DNA of 64,000 nucleotides from Antilocapra americana (lineage: Eukaryota > Chordata > Mammalia > Artiodactyla > Antilocapridae), in contig ML664175.1 in the NCBI GenBank assembly GCA_007570785.1, forward strand, positions 8,942,225 to 9,006,224, in the 5' to 3' direction. Below are positions 36,261 through 48,496 of this stretch, piece by piece (position 1 is the first letter of the stretch; each line of letters opens with the position of its first letter). The translations under genes and the position numbers were made by a program. Below the pieces are notes generated by a model that saw nothing but the letters and a program-made list of their open reading frames with translations, made no database searches and was not told the origin of the DNA.

Positions 36261-39200
36261 GAGGCAAACAAACCAGGATTTAATTTGTTAATAAACTGTA
36301 GAACCTGTAAGTTAAATTGAGGCAGTAGACATGAAACTTAGTCAACTGATGCTTTTCCTCTGTCAGTGCCATGTGCTTCTATTACAGTGTATTGTACATG
36401 ATGTACTATTGGAAAGCCTGATTCTATTTGGGATCACAAAAGTATTCCCAGAAGAGTTAAGACTTAAAAGCTGGGAAAGGTTTTTTCCAAACAGAAAGTA
36501 TAGGTCTCTAATTTTGTCCAGAGAGTATCAAAACTACTTCAAAATGGAAGATTACCTTTCATCTAAGAAAAAGAATTTAAGAAAAGATAAACAGATGATT
36601 AACTGTAACTTTTGTATAGTTTTTACAGTTTCATCAACCTACAAACATTCTGTCTTTAATGAGAGGTAGCTGCAAATTATAAAACAAAAATCTTTTTTGT
36701 TGTCTTAATGAGACAGTATTTTTTTTAGTAATGGGATGTTTTAGATGTGGAAGCTCCATTTCTTTTGAGCAACTGGTTTTTTAAAGTATTTTTTTAATTT
36801 AAGTATTAAGGTTCTAAAATATGATCTGAATATCAATATGTGGCATTGTTGGACAGTACAGAGAAGGAAATTTTAAAGATTTTCTCTCTCAGTAAATTAG
36901 GAAAAAATATTTCACTATTCCCTAAAGTCTCTGTCAACATGTTTTGTCTTGATAACAGATTAAACACAAAATTTTAAATGATAACTTCAAAGATACTTAA
37001 CAATGAAGGAAGTGAAATGCAGTACTTTTTAAATGTTCCCTTTAATTTGTACTCATAGTCAATTTTATGGCCTACATTATAGGTGGTTTCCAAAAATCAT
37101 TCCTTTAAGAAGTCTACTGACTTCAGGTAAATGAACTTACTTTGTAATTATGTGAAAAGAAAGAATAAAAGAACGTAATCAGATACTGCTCAGAACAACT
37201 TTTTCTACTAAAAGTGAAAATTATCTATGATAAAGCACAGGAATAAAAAGACAAAAATGTGAGGCTATGTCCTCAAAGCTCTTGCCTATGGTAAATGATA
37301 GCAATAATGTTAATGGAATGTTTACACCAATCCTAACAATGATCTGTTAACAAATAAATGCAAAATGACCTCACAGAAACTAGTGCTACATTACGAAGTA
37401 AAAGCTAATCTGGACAGAATGCTTAATGATATTTACATTGTTGTTGATACATTACTTCAGCAGTGGAGGACTCCTGACATCTGTAATAGTATTTGGGCTG
37501 GTAGTCAGTATCAAAGCACCATATTATCTGAAATGAATTTATATACTAAAAGTCAGTACAGAATTATACAACTGAAATTATTCACCATTAGGAAGATTTT
37601 GTTATACAATACTGTGTCTTTTTTACTCCATCTTAAGTGATGCAGTCAGAAGCATGCAGACCAACCACATCATAAGGATTTTCACCTGCAGCATGCTTTC
37701 AAAGATTTTCTGAGTGTTATCTAAGCCTTCCTTGGCTGAGAGGGGTGAGGGAATACAGTCTCTGAAAAGACTTAGGCTTGCTTTAAAAACGTGACTTCCG
37801 TATTTCATAAACTGAATGATTCTAATTCTCCTGAAAACAAAATCTCTATTATAGTAAGGTTCACAATGAACCGTCTCTGATCATCATGCCACAAAATCTT
37901 GTTCTGCCTTGACGACAGAAAGATCACAGCTTCCTCTGGTTAGATCAGTTTGGCTCAATAGTGCTAGTTCTCTATTTCCTTTCATGAGATATGTAGATAC
38001 ACAACCAAATCCTGTTCTGTAATTACTATAGGGAAAGATAACACCCAGAAACCTCACTTAATTTTATCATGCTTCTACACAAACTGGCTAGTGGACTTTA
38101 AAATTACATGTGCGTTGCTGTATGGTAGAAACCATCCCAACACTGTACAGCAAATTTCCTCCAATTAAAAAACAAATTAGAAAAAAGAAAAAAAAATTAC
38201 ATCATTAACCAGGGACTGTTTCTTCAGACTCCTACTCCTTGAGTTGGGAGTTCTAACTTTAGATTTCTCAAAAAGAGATCTGTTAAGTTTTGAAGGTGTG
38301 ATTTTAAATAGTTTGGATCTTTACAACTGGTACTAAACAACTTGCTTACTAATCATGCTTGCTGTGAAATATTTAATAGCACAAATTCTTTGACAAAATA
38401 GAAGCTAAAGATGATCTAGTATCAGTGTCCTAAATGCTAAACTAACAATAGCACTATATAAGTAATCCTCCCCTTTTCACTTTCTTCTACACAGACAAAA
38501 CAATTAAGAACAGTTTCTGACAATCAGCTTATGAAAACAGTCCTCTTGTGATTAGAAACTCTAACTTCAGAATTTGAAGCCAATTTCTGAAATAAACAGA
38601 CAATAGAAGAGGAACAAATTATTCCAATCAGCCTATTATCAGGGAGTAGAACTGTGCTATTAATTTTGCTTCAGTTTATTGAATGATGAGCGAAACAAAC
38701 ACTTTAAAATTCTATTTAAAACTGAACTAAACACTTAAACTGTTTAGGGGGTAAAAAAAACCTAAGTGAAAATAATCACTACAAAGATGCAAAATCTTGA
38801 AGAAAACCACAAACCACAATTTAGAACAAATCACATAAACATTAAATCCCAAGCCCAGTGCTTTTTATCCAACTCCCCCAAAGTAAACCATTTCCAATAA
38901 AATTAAACTGTGTTATCTTAAAACCATTAAACCAGAACAAACTAGCAACATTAAAATACTTCCACTGCTCTGCCAATATTTATATTACACTAACAAGAAT
39001 CTTTTTAGCTGCTTTGAAAAACAAAACATCCTACGTGTCAGGGAATGGAGCTTTGCGGGTTTAAAGTAAAATGTTCTAAAATAACTTTGAATATTAAGTA
39101 CAGTTAAATTTAGTCAATCAGATTTGGGAGACAATTTGGGAGAAAGTTAGACAAGTAAGTCAGCTGAATCTTGGTTTAATCCTTGTTTTAAGCAGTGGTC

Positions 39201-41540
39201 ACATTTGTTACATTTTTTTAATCTAGTGTTCTAATGCCTTACATAAAAAAGAATTTTTTTAAATGACTGTTAAAGGAACTGAAACACATGAACTCCTTCA
39301 CCTATTTCTTTTTTTCAGAAACAAACAACTATATATATTACTAAGGAGAATATGTCCCAGTAACATACTTTTTTAATGAAAACTTAATTATCAGAAATTG
39401 AACAAAAAGGGCATCAGAAAGGGGATTAGTATGAAAATGAAATTTTGAGACATCTGACATTGAATCAGCAAACAAAAGCATTTAAATTTCATTTCCAAGC
39501 CCACTTAGTAAATCTAGTTCCAGTTAGAGTATCTTTAATGTGCAGAAGCTCAGTAAAAGCAAGTATTCACCATGTGAGACACAGATAGGATTCCCTTAAC
39601 CTACTGCCCTTTAGACACATCACTCTCTGTTAAACAGGCAGCTACTGCCAGATGCTCTCGCTAAAAATGATCACAGATGGTCAGCTGTCCAGTTAACAGA
39701 AGATACTGCCCACTCCCAAGAGCCAAAAGTAAGAAGGAAAGGAGTGAGAGCTGTTAACACTTGGTTGCTTAGTAGGGTAAACCCATTCGCTTGCTATAAG
39801 CTGGGCTAGGCCCCACGGTGACTTTTAAGAAAAGGAAGATGGGATCCCAGGACTCTAAAAATTAGAAGGCATGTTAAAGGTGTTCTAGTTAACAGCTGTT
39901 CAGTGTGTCAATCTGTACAACTGCGTCCCTGCCAGTCAACCATTCCAGCTCTGTCTCTGTAACTCCAGTGGTACGGAACATGCCTCTAACAAGAAAGCCC
40001 TAAAGACATGACAAAGTCCTCGGCCACCCTGCACTGCAATTACTCCAGCCACTCAGTCTAACTCCAGTCAGGAAACACGGGGCTATTTTAATAGATGGGG
40101 TATATGGACTACAACAGAATCACTTCCTATTTTTATACACTATAAAATGATTTTAAACTGAATTACCCCAAATGGCATATGCAAAGGATCATACCATAAA
40201 AAAACTCAGGCAGTAAACATATGCAATTTATTTTTAAAACACAGGAAGAAATAAAGGTTTATAGGATGAAAGCTATTACATAAGAGATTATAAAAGATTT
40301 TAACAAAAATCAATGGATCTTCTATATATATAAATATATGCTATCTGCAGAAAAAATTAAATTTTAAAGAACTTTTTAATTGGCAAAGTTTTAATAAAAT
40401 GTTTCTCTAACTTTTCACAAGCAGAGCATTACCTTTTTTTTCTAATAAATTACTCATCTGTTTAGAATAAGCTACTAATATGTTCAAGAAGATTGCTCTA
40501 AGAATCTCCTGTTTTGTATCTTCAGCGCATTTATATTTCTAAACTATCAGTGAAGAAATTGGAGGTATTAAGCTTGATGTATGATTTTTTCATCAACAAT
40601 TGTCTCAAAGCCTGTTTCTTATTTGATACTGACTAAAATTTTCCAGATGAAATGACATGCCTATGGAAAGGGAAGGCACCCCGAGAAAGCATGGCTAGAG
40701 ATAAATGCTGCTGAGTGCTTGACAATAGGTTGGGCTAATGTCATCTGAGCATTAATGGCTTAAGGAAGGTCACCCTGGGACATATGCAACTTCTTATCCT
40801 TTATAAAGCTGCATGACAGGGATCAACTATGAAACTTATTTAACCCAATACAGATTCAATTAAAATCCAAAACAACAAGATTACAAGCAAAATGCCATCT
40901 GGAAAACTACTGCCAAGAACTGGAGGGTGGGGTTCTATGTCCTTGGGTCTGAAAAGAGATTTGCACTCTCACAGGGACTCTGGTCTAATGCTGCAAAGCC
41001 AGGGAAATGAAGCCTTCCTGGATGGGACCGCTGTGCCTCTTTCCTGACCGCACACCAAAGGGTGGTCTGTGACGGGGAAAGCCATGGTGCTTGTAAATAT
41101 CCAGTATGTGCAGAAGGGGCTGTAACAATCCAGTAGGAATTCAGCTGATGATCATAAACTTGCTGCTTTGTGCTTAAGGGTAAAAATCTACTCATAAGTA
41201 ACAAACAGCTAAGTGTGCAGTCTACACCTTGAGTATCTGTTTATACTCATGCATTTATTATAGTTGTAAGTGTCTTTATTATACCTTCTACTAAACATGT
41301 TTACATCACAAAACCCTTTCACTGTGCAAAGACGGGATGAATAGGGAATAAAACAGTGTCTTTCAGAACTCTGATGAACCCAAACAGAAAATTAAGTGCT
41401 TTTTTTTCTTGAGTGTTTCTGTGTTAAAACTACATACAGTAAATATTTACAGTTACATGGTTCATATGTAACAGTGTTATTTTGTATGTAATTTACATAT
41501 TTTTTACACATGCAAAATAATATACCTATACAGAACTCTC
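36261..41540. other. Repeat-poor intronic block of about 5.3 kb
   Basis: The only transposon-like piece seen is an L1 3' scrap at 38100-38195. Several open frames of 60 to 112 codons occur in AT-rich sequence, but none has splice context or recognisable similarity. Constraint cannot be judged from one sequence. Confidence 0.5.
38100..38195 (+). repeat. L1 3'-end scrap
   Basis: CATCCCAACACTGTACAGCA, CTCCAATTAAAAAACAAATT and a following A-rich tail match the terminal bases of ruminant L1 copies. Confidence 0.65.
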
Positions 41541-41544
41541 AGGC

Positions 41545-41775
41545 AATTTCTTTTTTTTTAATTTGGTTATTTGTTAATACAATTTTAAATCTAACAGTCC
41601 ATTTACAATTATTACAGAATATTGACTATATTTCCCATGTTGTACCATAATCCTAGAGCCTGTCCTACACCCAATAATTTTTATACCCCTCTCTCTCCCA
41701 CCCCATAGTGCCTTTCCCCTCCGCACTGATAACTATTTGTTTGCTCTTTATGTCTCTTGGGCAATTTCTAAGTTA
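41545..41775 (-). repeat. L1 3'UTR fragment, antisense
   Basis: ATTGACTATATTTCCCATGT, CCTGTCCTACACCCAATAAT and CCGCACTGATAACTATTTG are usual antisense L1 3'UTR phrases. Confidence 0.7.
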
Positions 41776-41940
41776 AATTATTGTGTATTATCTGATCACC
41801 TGGTATAACACTGCTATTTCCACATTTCTATTCTACATCCACCATACAATCACAAGAACAGATCAGTATCTCACTCCACCAGAACTGAACTTCAGAAAGA
41901 AAGTCAGATGCCCAAAGGTGGGAAGAAGATAGAAAGATAC

Positions 41941-42150
41941 AGTAGCTCAGATGTTAAAGAATCTGCCTGCAATGTGGAAGACCCAGGTTCGATCCCTGGG
42001 TTAGGAGAATCCCCTTGAGGAGCAAATGGCAACCCACTCCAGTATTCTCACCTGGAGAATGCCATGGACAGAGGAGCCTGATGGGCTGCAATCCACGGGG
42101 TTGCAAAGAGTCAGACATGACTGAATGACTGAGCACTTGTGACATTGTGT
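41941..42150 (+). repeat. Bov-tA-type SINE
   Basis: GTAGCTCAGATGTTAAAGAA, GGTTCGATCCCTGGGTTAGG and GACTGAATGACTGAGCACTT. It ends 187 bp from the donor side of the FN3 exon. Confidence 0.93.
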
Positions 42151-42337
42151 CGAGTCACTCAATGGTGAGTCAAGGACCACTGAATGACTTATGCAGTAGA
42201 ATACACACAGTGAGATACTAAAGTCACTTCTTTTCTTTTTATTATTAAGTCGGTACTTCTGCCTTATATCCAATAACTTTCTCCCAAATGGTCAGAGAGG
42301 AAGGAAAATAGGAAAAGCACTGTATAGGTTCACTCAC

Positions 42338-42526
42338 CTAAACCACTCAGAGTGTGGAGAAGGTCACTGGTATCTAAGAAAATGGGTCCGTGCTCCTGCT
42401 GCCCCTCCTCTTTATAGTACAGTTTGTAGCCTTGAATGGTTGCTGTATCCTCAGCATCTTGCTGCCACTTCACAGAAATGGTGGTACAGTTCAGAGGTTC
42501 CAAATGTAACTCTGGAGACTTAGGGG
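42338..42526 (-). CDS. PRTG: PRTG exon: N-terminal part of FN3
   Basis: 189 nt (63 codons), phase 1 to phase 1. The acceptor is tttttctag and the donor TTAG|gtgagt. It encodes [10 protein letters not shown] through LLHTLSGL, with a sequon (NCT) and the FN3 Trp (VKWQQD). The next exon of the same domain is 32.3 kb away at 10012. The split Asp codon (G at 42338, AC at 10012) joins them in frame. Confidence 0.93.
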
Positions 42527-42735
42527 CTAGAAAAATTCACAAGATGCGTATGTGTAAGAAAACTCATAACTCACATGAAAACACAGGAGAGTGGAGAGCT
42601 CTCCGTTCTAAATCAACAGCTGCATAAAAGTTCAACTCCAACAATTACAATTGCCCTTCATATTAAAAATTACACAATGATATCAAACTTTGAGACAGAA
42701 ATAAAAGTATAAGATACTATGAAAAAAACCTAAGG

Positions 42736-42769
42736 TATTGGGTTGGCCAAAAAGTTTGTTTGGGCTTTT
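42736..42769. mobile_element. Mariner-like terminal inverted repeat, single end
   Basis: TATTGGGTTGGCCAAAAAGT followed by TTGTTTGGGCTTTT closely matches the end of the bovine mariner family as I remember it. No matching opposite end is seen nearby. Confidence 0.7.
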
Positions 42770-42869
42770 ATATAAATAAAATATAAAACAAAAAATATTA
42801 ATAAGAACAAAATTATATTTGTGGATTTTAAGTTTTTTCAAAGAAGAAATATGTATTTCCTAACTTTTA

Positions 42870-42955
42870 AAAATTTATTTTTTAATAGAAGGATAATTAC
42901 TTTACAGAATTTTGTGTTTTTTTGCCAAATATCAACATGAATCAGTCATATTTAT
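42870..42955 (-). repeat. L1 3'-end scrap, antisense
   Basis: TTTTTAATAGAAGGATAATT, TTTACAGAATTTTGTG and ATCAACATGAATCAGTCATA match the same L1 end seen at 43825. Confidence 0.75.
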
Positions 42956-43120
42956 TTCCTAATTTTGACCATCTAATTGTGACTAATCAATTAACAACAA
43001 AAAGCCCAGTCACATTACACTCCACATTAGTAAAAGGGGAGGAGGGCCTAGAACTTTCTAGTATTATGATCTTTCTATTAAACTGATGATTTGTTAAAAA
43101 ATATATGGTAGTGGTATTAA

Positions 43121-43770
43121 TTCAGTTCAGTTCAGTTGCTCAGTTGTATCTGACTCTTTTCGACCCCATGAAGCACAGCATGCCAGGCCTCCCTGTCTAT
43201 CACCAACTGCTGGAGTCCGCCCAAACCCACGTCCATTGAGTCGGTGATGCCATCCAACCATCTCATCCTCTGTCATCCCTTTTCCTCATGCCCTCAATCT
43301 TTCCCAGCATCAGGGTCTTCTCAAATGAGTCAGCTCTTCGCATCAGGTGGCCGAAGTATTGGAGTTTCAGCTTCAACATCAGTCATTCCAACGAACACTC
43401 AGGACTGATCTCCTTTAGGATGGACTGGTTGGATCTCCTTGCAGTCCAAGGGACTCTCAAGAGTCTTCTCCAACACCACAGTTCAAAAGCATCAATTCTT
43501 TGGTGCTCAGCTTTTTTTATTGTCCAACTCTAACATCCATACATGACCACTGCAAAAACCATAGCCTTGACTAGACGGACCTTTGTGGACAAAGTAATGT
43601 CTCTGCTTTTCAATATGCTGTCTAGGTTGGTCATAACTTTCCTTCCAAGGAGTAAGCGTCTTTTAATTTCATGGCTGCAGTCACCATCTGCAGTGATTTT
43701 GGAGCCCAGGAAATTGAGCGTTCTATTTCTGCATTGAGTGTGGTGGCTGCGATGGTGTATGAGTGATATT
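43121..43770 (-). repeat. BovB LINE 3' portion, antisense
   Basis: It starts at the 3' terminus (TTCAGTTCAGTTCAGTTGCT) and runs 650 bp into the end of the coding region. Antisense to it are the same coding remnants as in the 1-408 copy. It lies in the 1.9-kb intron between the FN2 and FN3 exons. Confidence 0.93.
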
Positions 43771-43819
43771 AGGCCTCTATTAATAAATAACTTGGTAATT
43801 CAATTTGATTTAGACCTAC

Positions 43820-44275
43820 GTATATTTTTTAATTAATTTATTTTTTAATTGAAGGCAATTGCTTTACAGAATTTTGCTGTTTTCTGTCAAACCTCAACAT
43901 GAATCAACATAGGTATACATATATTCCCTCTCTCTTACCTCCCTCCCATCTCTCTCCCCATCTCAGCCCTCTAGGTTGATACAGAGCTCCTGTTTTGAGT
44001 TACCTGAGACATACATCAAATTGCCATTCGTTACCTATTTTACATATGGTAATGTAAGTTTCCATGTTACTCTCTCCAAACATCTCACTCTCTCCTTCCC
44101 TTTCCCCATGTCCATAAGTCTATTCTCTATGTCTGTTTCTCCACTGCTGCCCTGCAAATAAATTCTTTGGTACCAGATTCCATATATATGTGTTAGTATA
44201 TGATATTTATCTTTCTCTTTCTGACTTACTTCACTCTGTATAATATGGACCCATGTATCTTTGAAGGATGTACAA
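43820..44275 (-). repeat. L1 3'UTR, antisense
   Basis: GAATTTTGCTGTTTTCTGTC, CTCTAGGTTGATACAGAGCT and TTTTACATATGGTAATGTA are characteristic of the ruminant L1 3'UTR in antisense. Confidence 0.85.
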
Positions 44276-44436
44276 ACTAGACATAGAGTAACCAAAGGTT
44301 AAATTGTTTTCAGTTAAACCCATGATCTATGGAATATTTTAATTTTTAAGACAAAATTTAAAAATATAATCCTAAATTAGATAAGACAAAAAAAAGAAAG
44401 ATGCTGTGTTAATCTTCCTCAATAGTCAACATTTAC

Positions 44437-44742
44437 CTTTCACACTTGTAGCTTTGGGTGTCCTGTGTGAAGTCCACACTGAAGACTCTCCCAGCCCCAC
44501 TCTGGTGGCAGCAGTAATCCTCACCAGGTAGACACTATCAGGTTTCAGGCCTTCCAAGAGGTGCTCATGAGCGGTCCCTGGGAGCTCCAGAACTTGGATG
44601 GAGTTGTCAGTGCTCAGGCGGAAGGAGAGGCGGTAGAGCACCACCTGGCCCCGCCGGTACTTGGCTGGGATGGGCAGCCAGGAGACGAGGATATCAGTGG
44701 GACTTCGACTTGTCAAACTAATTTCAGGAGGTCTCAGGGGAA
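44437..44742 (-). CDS. PRTG: PRTG exon: complete FN2 domain
   Basis: 306 nt (102 codons), phase 1 to phase 1, the largest exon here. The acceptor is atgactag and the donor AAAG|gtaaat. One symmetric exon carries a whole FN3 repeat: [19 protein letters not shown], then [18 protein letters not shown] and [11 protein letters not shown]. All the other FN3 repeats seen here are split over two exons. Because it is 1-1 symmetric, skipping it would keep the frame. Confidence 0.95.
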
Positions 44743-45334
44743 CTAGTCATACAAGAAGGCAGAGTGCTTATCAATATTTAGAATCAAAATGATCAACTAG
44801 CACACTAGTATTTACTGACGTAGCTTAGCAACAGCACATCATATAATAAAGGAGAGGTACTTTCAACACTGGCTGAGGCTTCCAGTCAAGCAGAGTACAA
44901 ACCAGAAAAAGGAAGGAAAAAATACTGAAGGGAGGATCCAGTGTAGAGAACCAAAGAAAGCAAGATTTTCATCAGTGTTGCTGTGATGGTTTTGATGTTG
45001 TCTGGGATGAATATAAGCTGACTTAATACTCATAAAAAACATGAGAATATTTCTCAATAACTTTACCAAGATGCCTTAAAACACAGAAAAGAAAATTACA
45101 CGAGGATGGAGAAGCTGAGGACAGCAGGGTTAAAACCTGACAAATAATTTGAAGTGTTTAACAGCTGTATCTTAAAAATTAGTGTGACTTTTTTTATTTC
45201 CAACTATAATATATCTCCATGCTGCTTAACATGAAAACAATGATTTTCCTGTAAATAATCTGAATATAACTGGCACTCCAGGAAAATGGGCCAAGAATAC
45301 TGGGAAGCAGTCTAATATTAAAAGTTAAGATGAG

Positions 45335-45460
45335 TTCTGGAGTTAGCCTCTGTGAAACTGAGTCCTTGTTATATAATTTCTACTCTGTGTGGTCTTGGCC
45401 AAATTAATTTCTCTGTGTCTAGCTTTCTTCATATACAAAATGGGGATGAAAACAATAGCT
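45335..45460 (+). repeat. MIR SINE fragment
   Basis: GGTCTTGGCCAAATTAATTT and CATATACAAAATGGGGATGA are in MIR order in sense orientation. Confidence 0.65.
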
Positions 45461-45509
45461 TCTTCTACAGGCTTTCCTACCTCAAGTGATGGAAACTACT
45501 TGTCCAACT

Positions 45510-46420
45510 GCAAAAGATGAGAACCCTGGTGTCACCCTTGACTCCTCCACACACGCCCCACATTCAATCCGGTGGCTCTATGAGTCACATGGCCACCCCC
45601 CGGGTCCCTGCACCATCCCCCTCAGCCTGTGTTGTTGCAATAGTCTCCTAACAGATCTCCCTGCCTCTGTCCTCATCTCTACCATTTATTCCCGACACAT
45701 TTGCTATTAAATTCCAAGTCAGATCTTGTCATTATTCTCCTCAAAATAGCTCCCATTTTGCTCACAGGAAAAGCTAAAATCCTCACTGAAGCTTCATACA
45801 AAACCTTATCCATTGATACTTGTACGGTTAGCTCCTCATTCTACGCCTCATCTCCTACTACTTTCTGCTTGTTCCCGCCACTGTAGCCATGCTTGTGCTT
45901 CAGGCCCTTAGCAATTTCTGTTTCCTCTCCTAGAATGCTTGTCCTCCAGTCATTTGCCTAGCCAGTTCCCTCATTTTCATTTCCTTTGTGTGTGTGTTAG
46001 TCACTCAGTCATGTCCGACTCTTTGCGACCCGTGAACTGCAGTCCACCAGGCTCCTCTGTTCTTGGAATTCTCCAGGCAAGGATACTAGAGTGGGGTAGC
46101 CATTCCCTTCTTCAGGAGATCAAACCCAGTTCTCCTACATTGCAGGCAGATTCTTTACCATCTGAGCCACCAGGGTAGCCCCTTCATTTCCTTTAGGTCT
46201 TCAAACGTAACCCATGACAAGAGGTATCTCTGTCTGAGGCCTTACTTCCCTTCCCTGCTTTCTTCCTTCTTCTCAACATTTATTACTATCTAATAACCTA
46301 GTATATATCACTGGGTATTTATCTTATTTATCATTCCTCTCCCTCTTGTCCCACAATAGAAAGTAAGTTCCACGAGTTATGGGCCAATCTTTCGTCTCTT
46401 TCATTCACTACTAAATACTG
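45510..46420 (+). repeat. L2 LINE fragment split by a SINE
   Basis: GGTGTCACCCTTGACTCCTC, GTTGCAATAGTCTCCTAACA, GTCAGATCTTGTCATTATTC and ACTGAATAACACATAGCAGG run in L2 order across the insertion at 45988-46182. Confidence 0.75.
45988..46182 (-). repeat. Bov-tA-type SINE with 12-bp target-site duplication
   Basis: An antisense full-length copy inside L2, bounded by exact TTCATTTCCTTT at 45976-45987 and 46183-46194. Confidence 0.95.
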
Positions 46421-46429
46421 AATAACACA

Positions 46430-46640
46430 TAGCAGGTACTCTATGAAATAATAGGTAGAAAAGGGAAAACTAAGCATTTCTGAGTCACTTACATGACCAC
46501 ATGAATTCTCACAAAAACCCAGTGAAGAGAGTGTCATTATCATTTCTACTTTATAGCTATGGAAACTGAGGTAGAGAGGTGAAATCACTTACCCAAGGTC
46601 ACAAAGATTGGAAGTGAGAAAGCAGACCTAGAGCCTGCAT
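46430..46640 (-). repeat. MIR SINE, antisense
   Basis: TAAGCATTTCTGAGTCACTT, GGAAACTGAGGTAGAGAGGT and CACTTACCCAAGGTCACAAA are clear antisense MIR. Confidence 0.85.
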
Positions 46641-47602
46641 TCTCATGCCTACACTTTACTACTTTTATATAACAATAGTTCTTCTATCATAGGGCTAGGT
46701 CGGGATTAAAGGAGCCACTGGAGGAAAAGTGTTTAGAACAGGCAGTGGTAAACATTTCACAAATATTAGCTGTGTCTGCTGTGTACCCTAGGAGACCCAC
46801 CCAGAGTAGAAAGGCAACCCACTCCAGTATCTTGCCTGAAGCCTGACAAGCACAGGTCGAGGAAATGGGGGGATACTGATGTGGAAACTGAAAAAGCAGT
46901 GTCAGAAGTCTGTATGTTACCCAGAAAACAAAATGAAATTTAATTAAACAAAAAAGTTGCAAAATAAGGAAAGGTTTAAAGGGGGAAACTTTGAGATCAT
47001 AACTGAACTGGAACTGGCAAGTTTAACCAGTGGCTTGCTATGCTTTAGACACATTTTCTTCTATGGGGGGAATACCTCATATACCAAATAAACCCAAAGC
47101 AACAACAGCAGCAAACACCAGCCTGTGTTTCACTTTAGTTATGCATGTCAGAGGTTGTTAAACATAATGAGATACCTGGAGAGGTCATGGTTCACTCTAA
47201 AATGGAATAAACTCAAATGTGGAATTCAGCATCCAGATCAGTGATAATTTTTTCCTTTAGTAAAAGTCTGAATTTATAAATAAGCATTTACAGAAGTGGC
47301 ATTATAGAAATATAAGAGATGTAGGACTAAATGGATGAAGAAAAAAGATTTGAGAATCATTTATATTAAAATGCTTTGAAAACTGAAGGAGGACCATTTC
47401 TTGAGGATGGATGAAAAAAATTCATAAAGGGGGAACAGTGTAATGAAGTATATTTTAAATAATCCCCCTTTCACACTGTAGAGTACAAAAGTGGGCTGTG
47501 GAGAGGCCCTGAAGAGAGAGATGAAGAGTCAGAGGAGGAGAATCAGTTCTATCAGGACTATTTTAAAGGATAGAATTTCCCACCATTATAAGAATACATG
47601 GA

Positions 47603-47810
47603 CTTCCCCTGTGGTTCAGATGGTAAAGAATCAGCCTGTAATTCAGGAGACCCGGGTTTGATCCCTGGGTCGGGAAGATCCTCTGGAGAAGGAAATGGCA
47701 ACCCATTCCAGTATTCTTGCCTGGAGAATTTCAGGGACAGAGGAGCCTGGCGGGCTACATACAGTCCATAGGGTCACAAAGAGTTGGACATGATTGAACA
47801 ATTAACATTT
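47603..47810 (+). repeat. Bov-tA-type SINE with long imperfect target-site duplication
   Basis: From CTTCCCCTGTGGTTCAGATG to TTGAACAATTAACATTT. The flanks 47580-47602 and 47811-47833 match at 20 of 23 positions. Confidence 0.93.
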
Positions 47811-48496
47811 CCACCTTCATAAGAGTACATGGAGGCCCACCCTCAAACGCACAGCAATTCAACTTCCAACGGGAGATAACAAACTGAACAAGGAATATTT
47901 TGCTCCTTAAGCAGAATAAACACAAATTTTTCTAAAAATAAGCTGTTATATGATTTTATAAGAATTTTTTAATTGAAAGTACTAAATTTTCTAAACTTTC
48001 AGTTTCAGAAATTCAATTCCTCAGACCTCCAGTCTTTACAGACACTCAATGTAATTGTCATTACATTTATTCCTGCCTAGAAAATCTCACATTTTGTTTC
48101 ACTCAGTAAAGAAAACAAAAAACTCTACAATGCATTTACAATTTAAACTAGGAACTTAAAGAAATATAATGACAATTTTGTTATTAAAATTTGCATCATG
48201 TGTCTGAATTTGTTCAAATAAATATTTATAGCTCATGGAATCTGAAATTATTACTAAATCAGATGACCAATTAAAAAACTGTATGAATTATAAACAAAAG
48301 TGTTCTTTATCCTTATCATATCATGTTACTGTCAAAAATTGAGAGTAAGATCTGAAATGGTAAATTAGCCTGCTAGTTATCATATCTGTTTTTTTTAACC
48401 AAAACCAGGATATTTTCTCTTAAAACACATATTCCTTAAAAGTTATGAAAACATTTAATGTTCATGCTTAGATAACTTAGAATCACGTTTTCTTAC

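Larger units (their letters stand above)
10013..42337 (-). other. PRTG: PRTG long intron (32.3 kb) splitting the FN3 domain
   Basis: Bounded by the donor at 42337 and the acceptor at 10013. It holds most of the SINE, MIR, L2 and L1M copies listed below. Between them are unique AT-rich stretches in which I see no coding exon with PRTG-like residues. Some GC-richer unique patches occur at 12860-13030, 14120-14440 and 20250-20480. Confidence 0.9.

Noticed and set aside
36331..36669. Plus-strand frame of 112 codons, one of the longest in unique sequence
   Set aside because: AT-rich with no family resemblance, no splice context and no coding signature. A frame this long can occur by chance in 64 kb.
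37365..37640. Plus-strand frame of 91 codons in the repeat-poor block
   Set aside because: No recognisable similarity, biased composition and no promoter or splice evidence.
44561..44746. Plus-strand open frame of 61 codons with good composition
   Set aside because: It is the antisense shadow of the PRTG FN2 exon, which matches protogenin on the minus strand.
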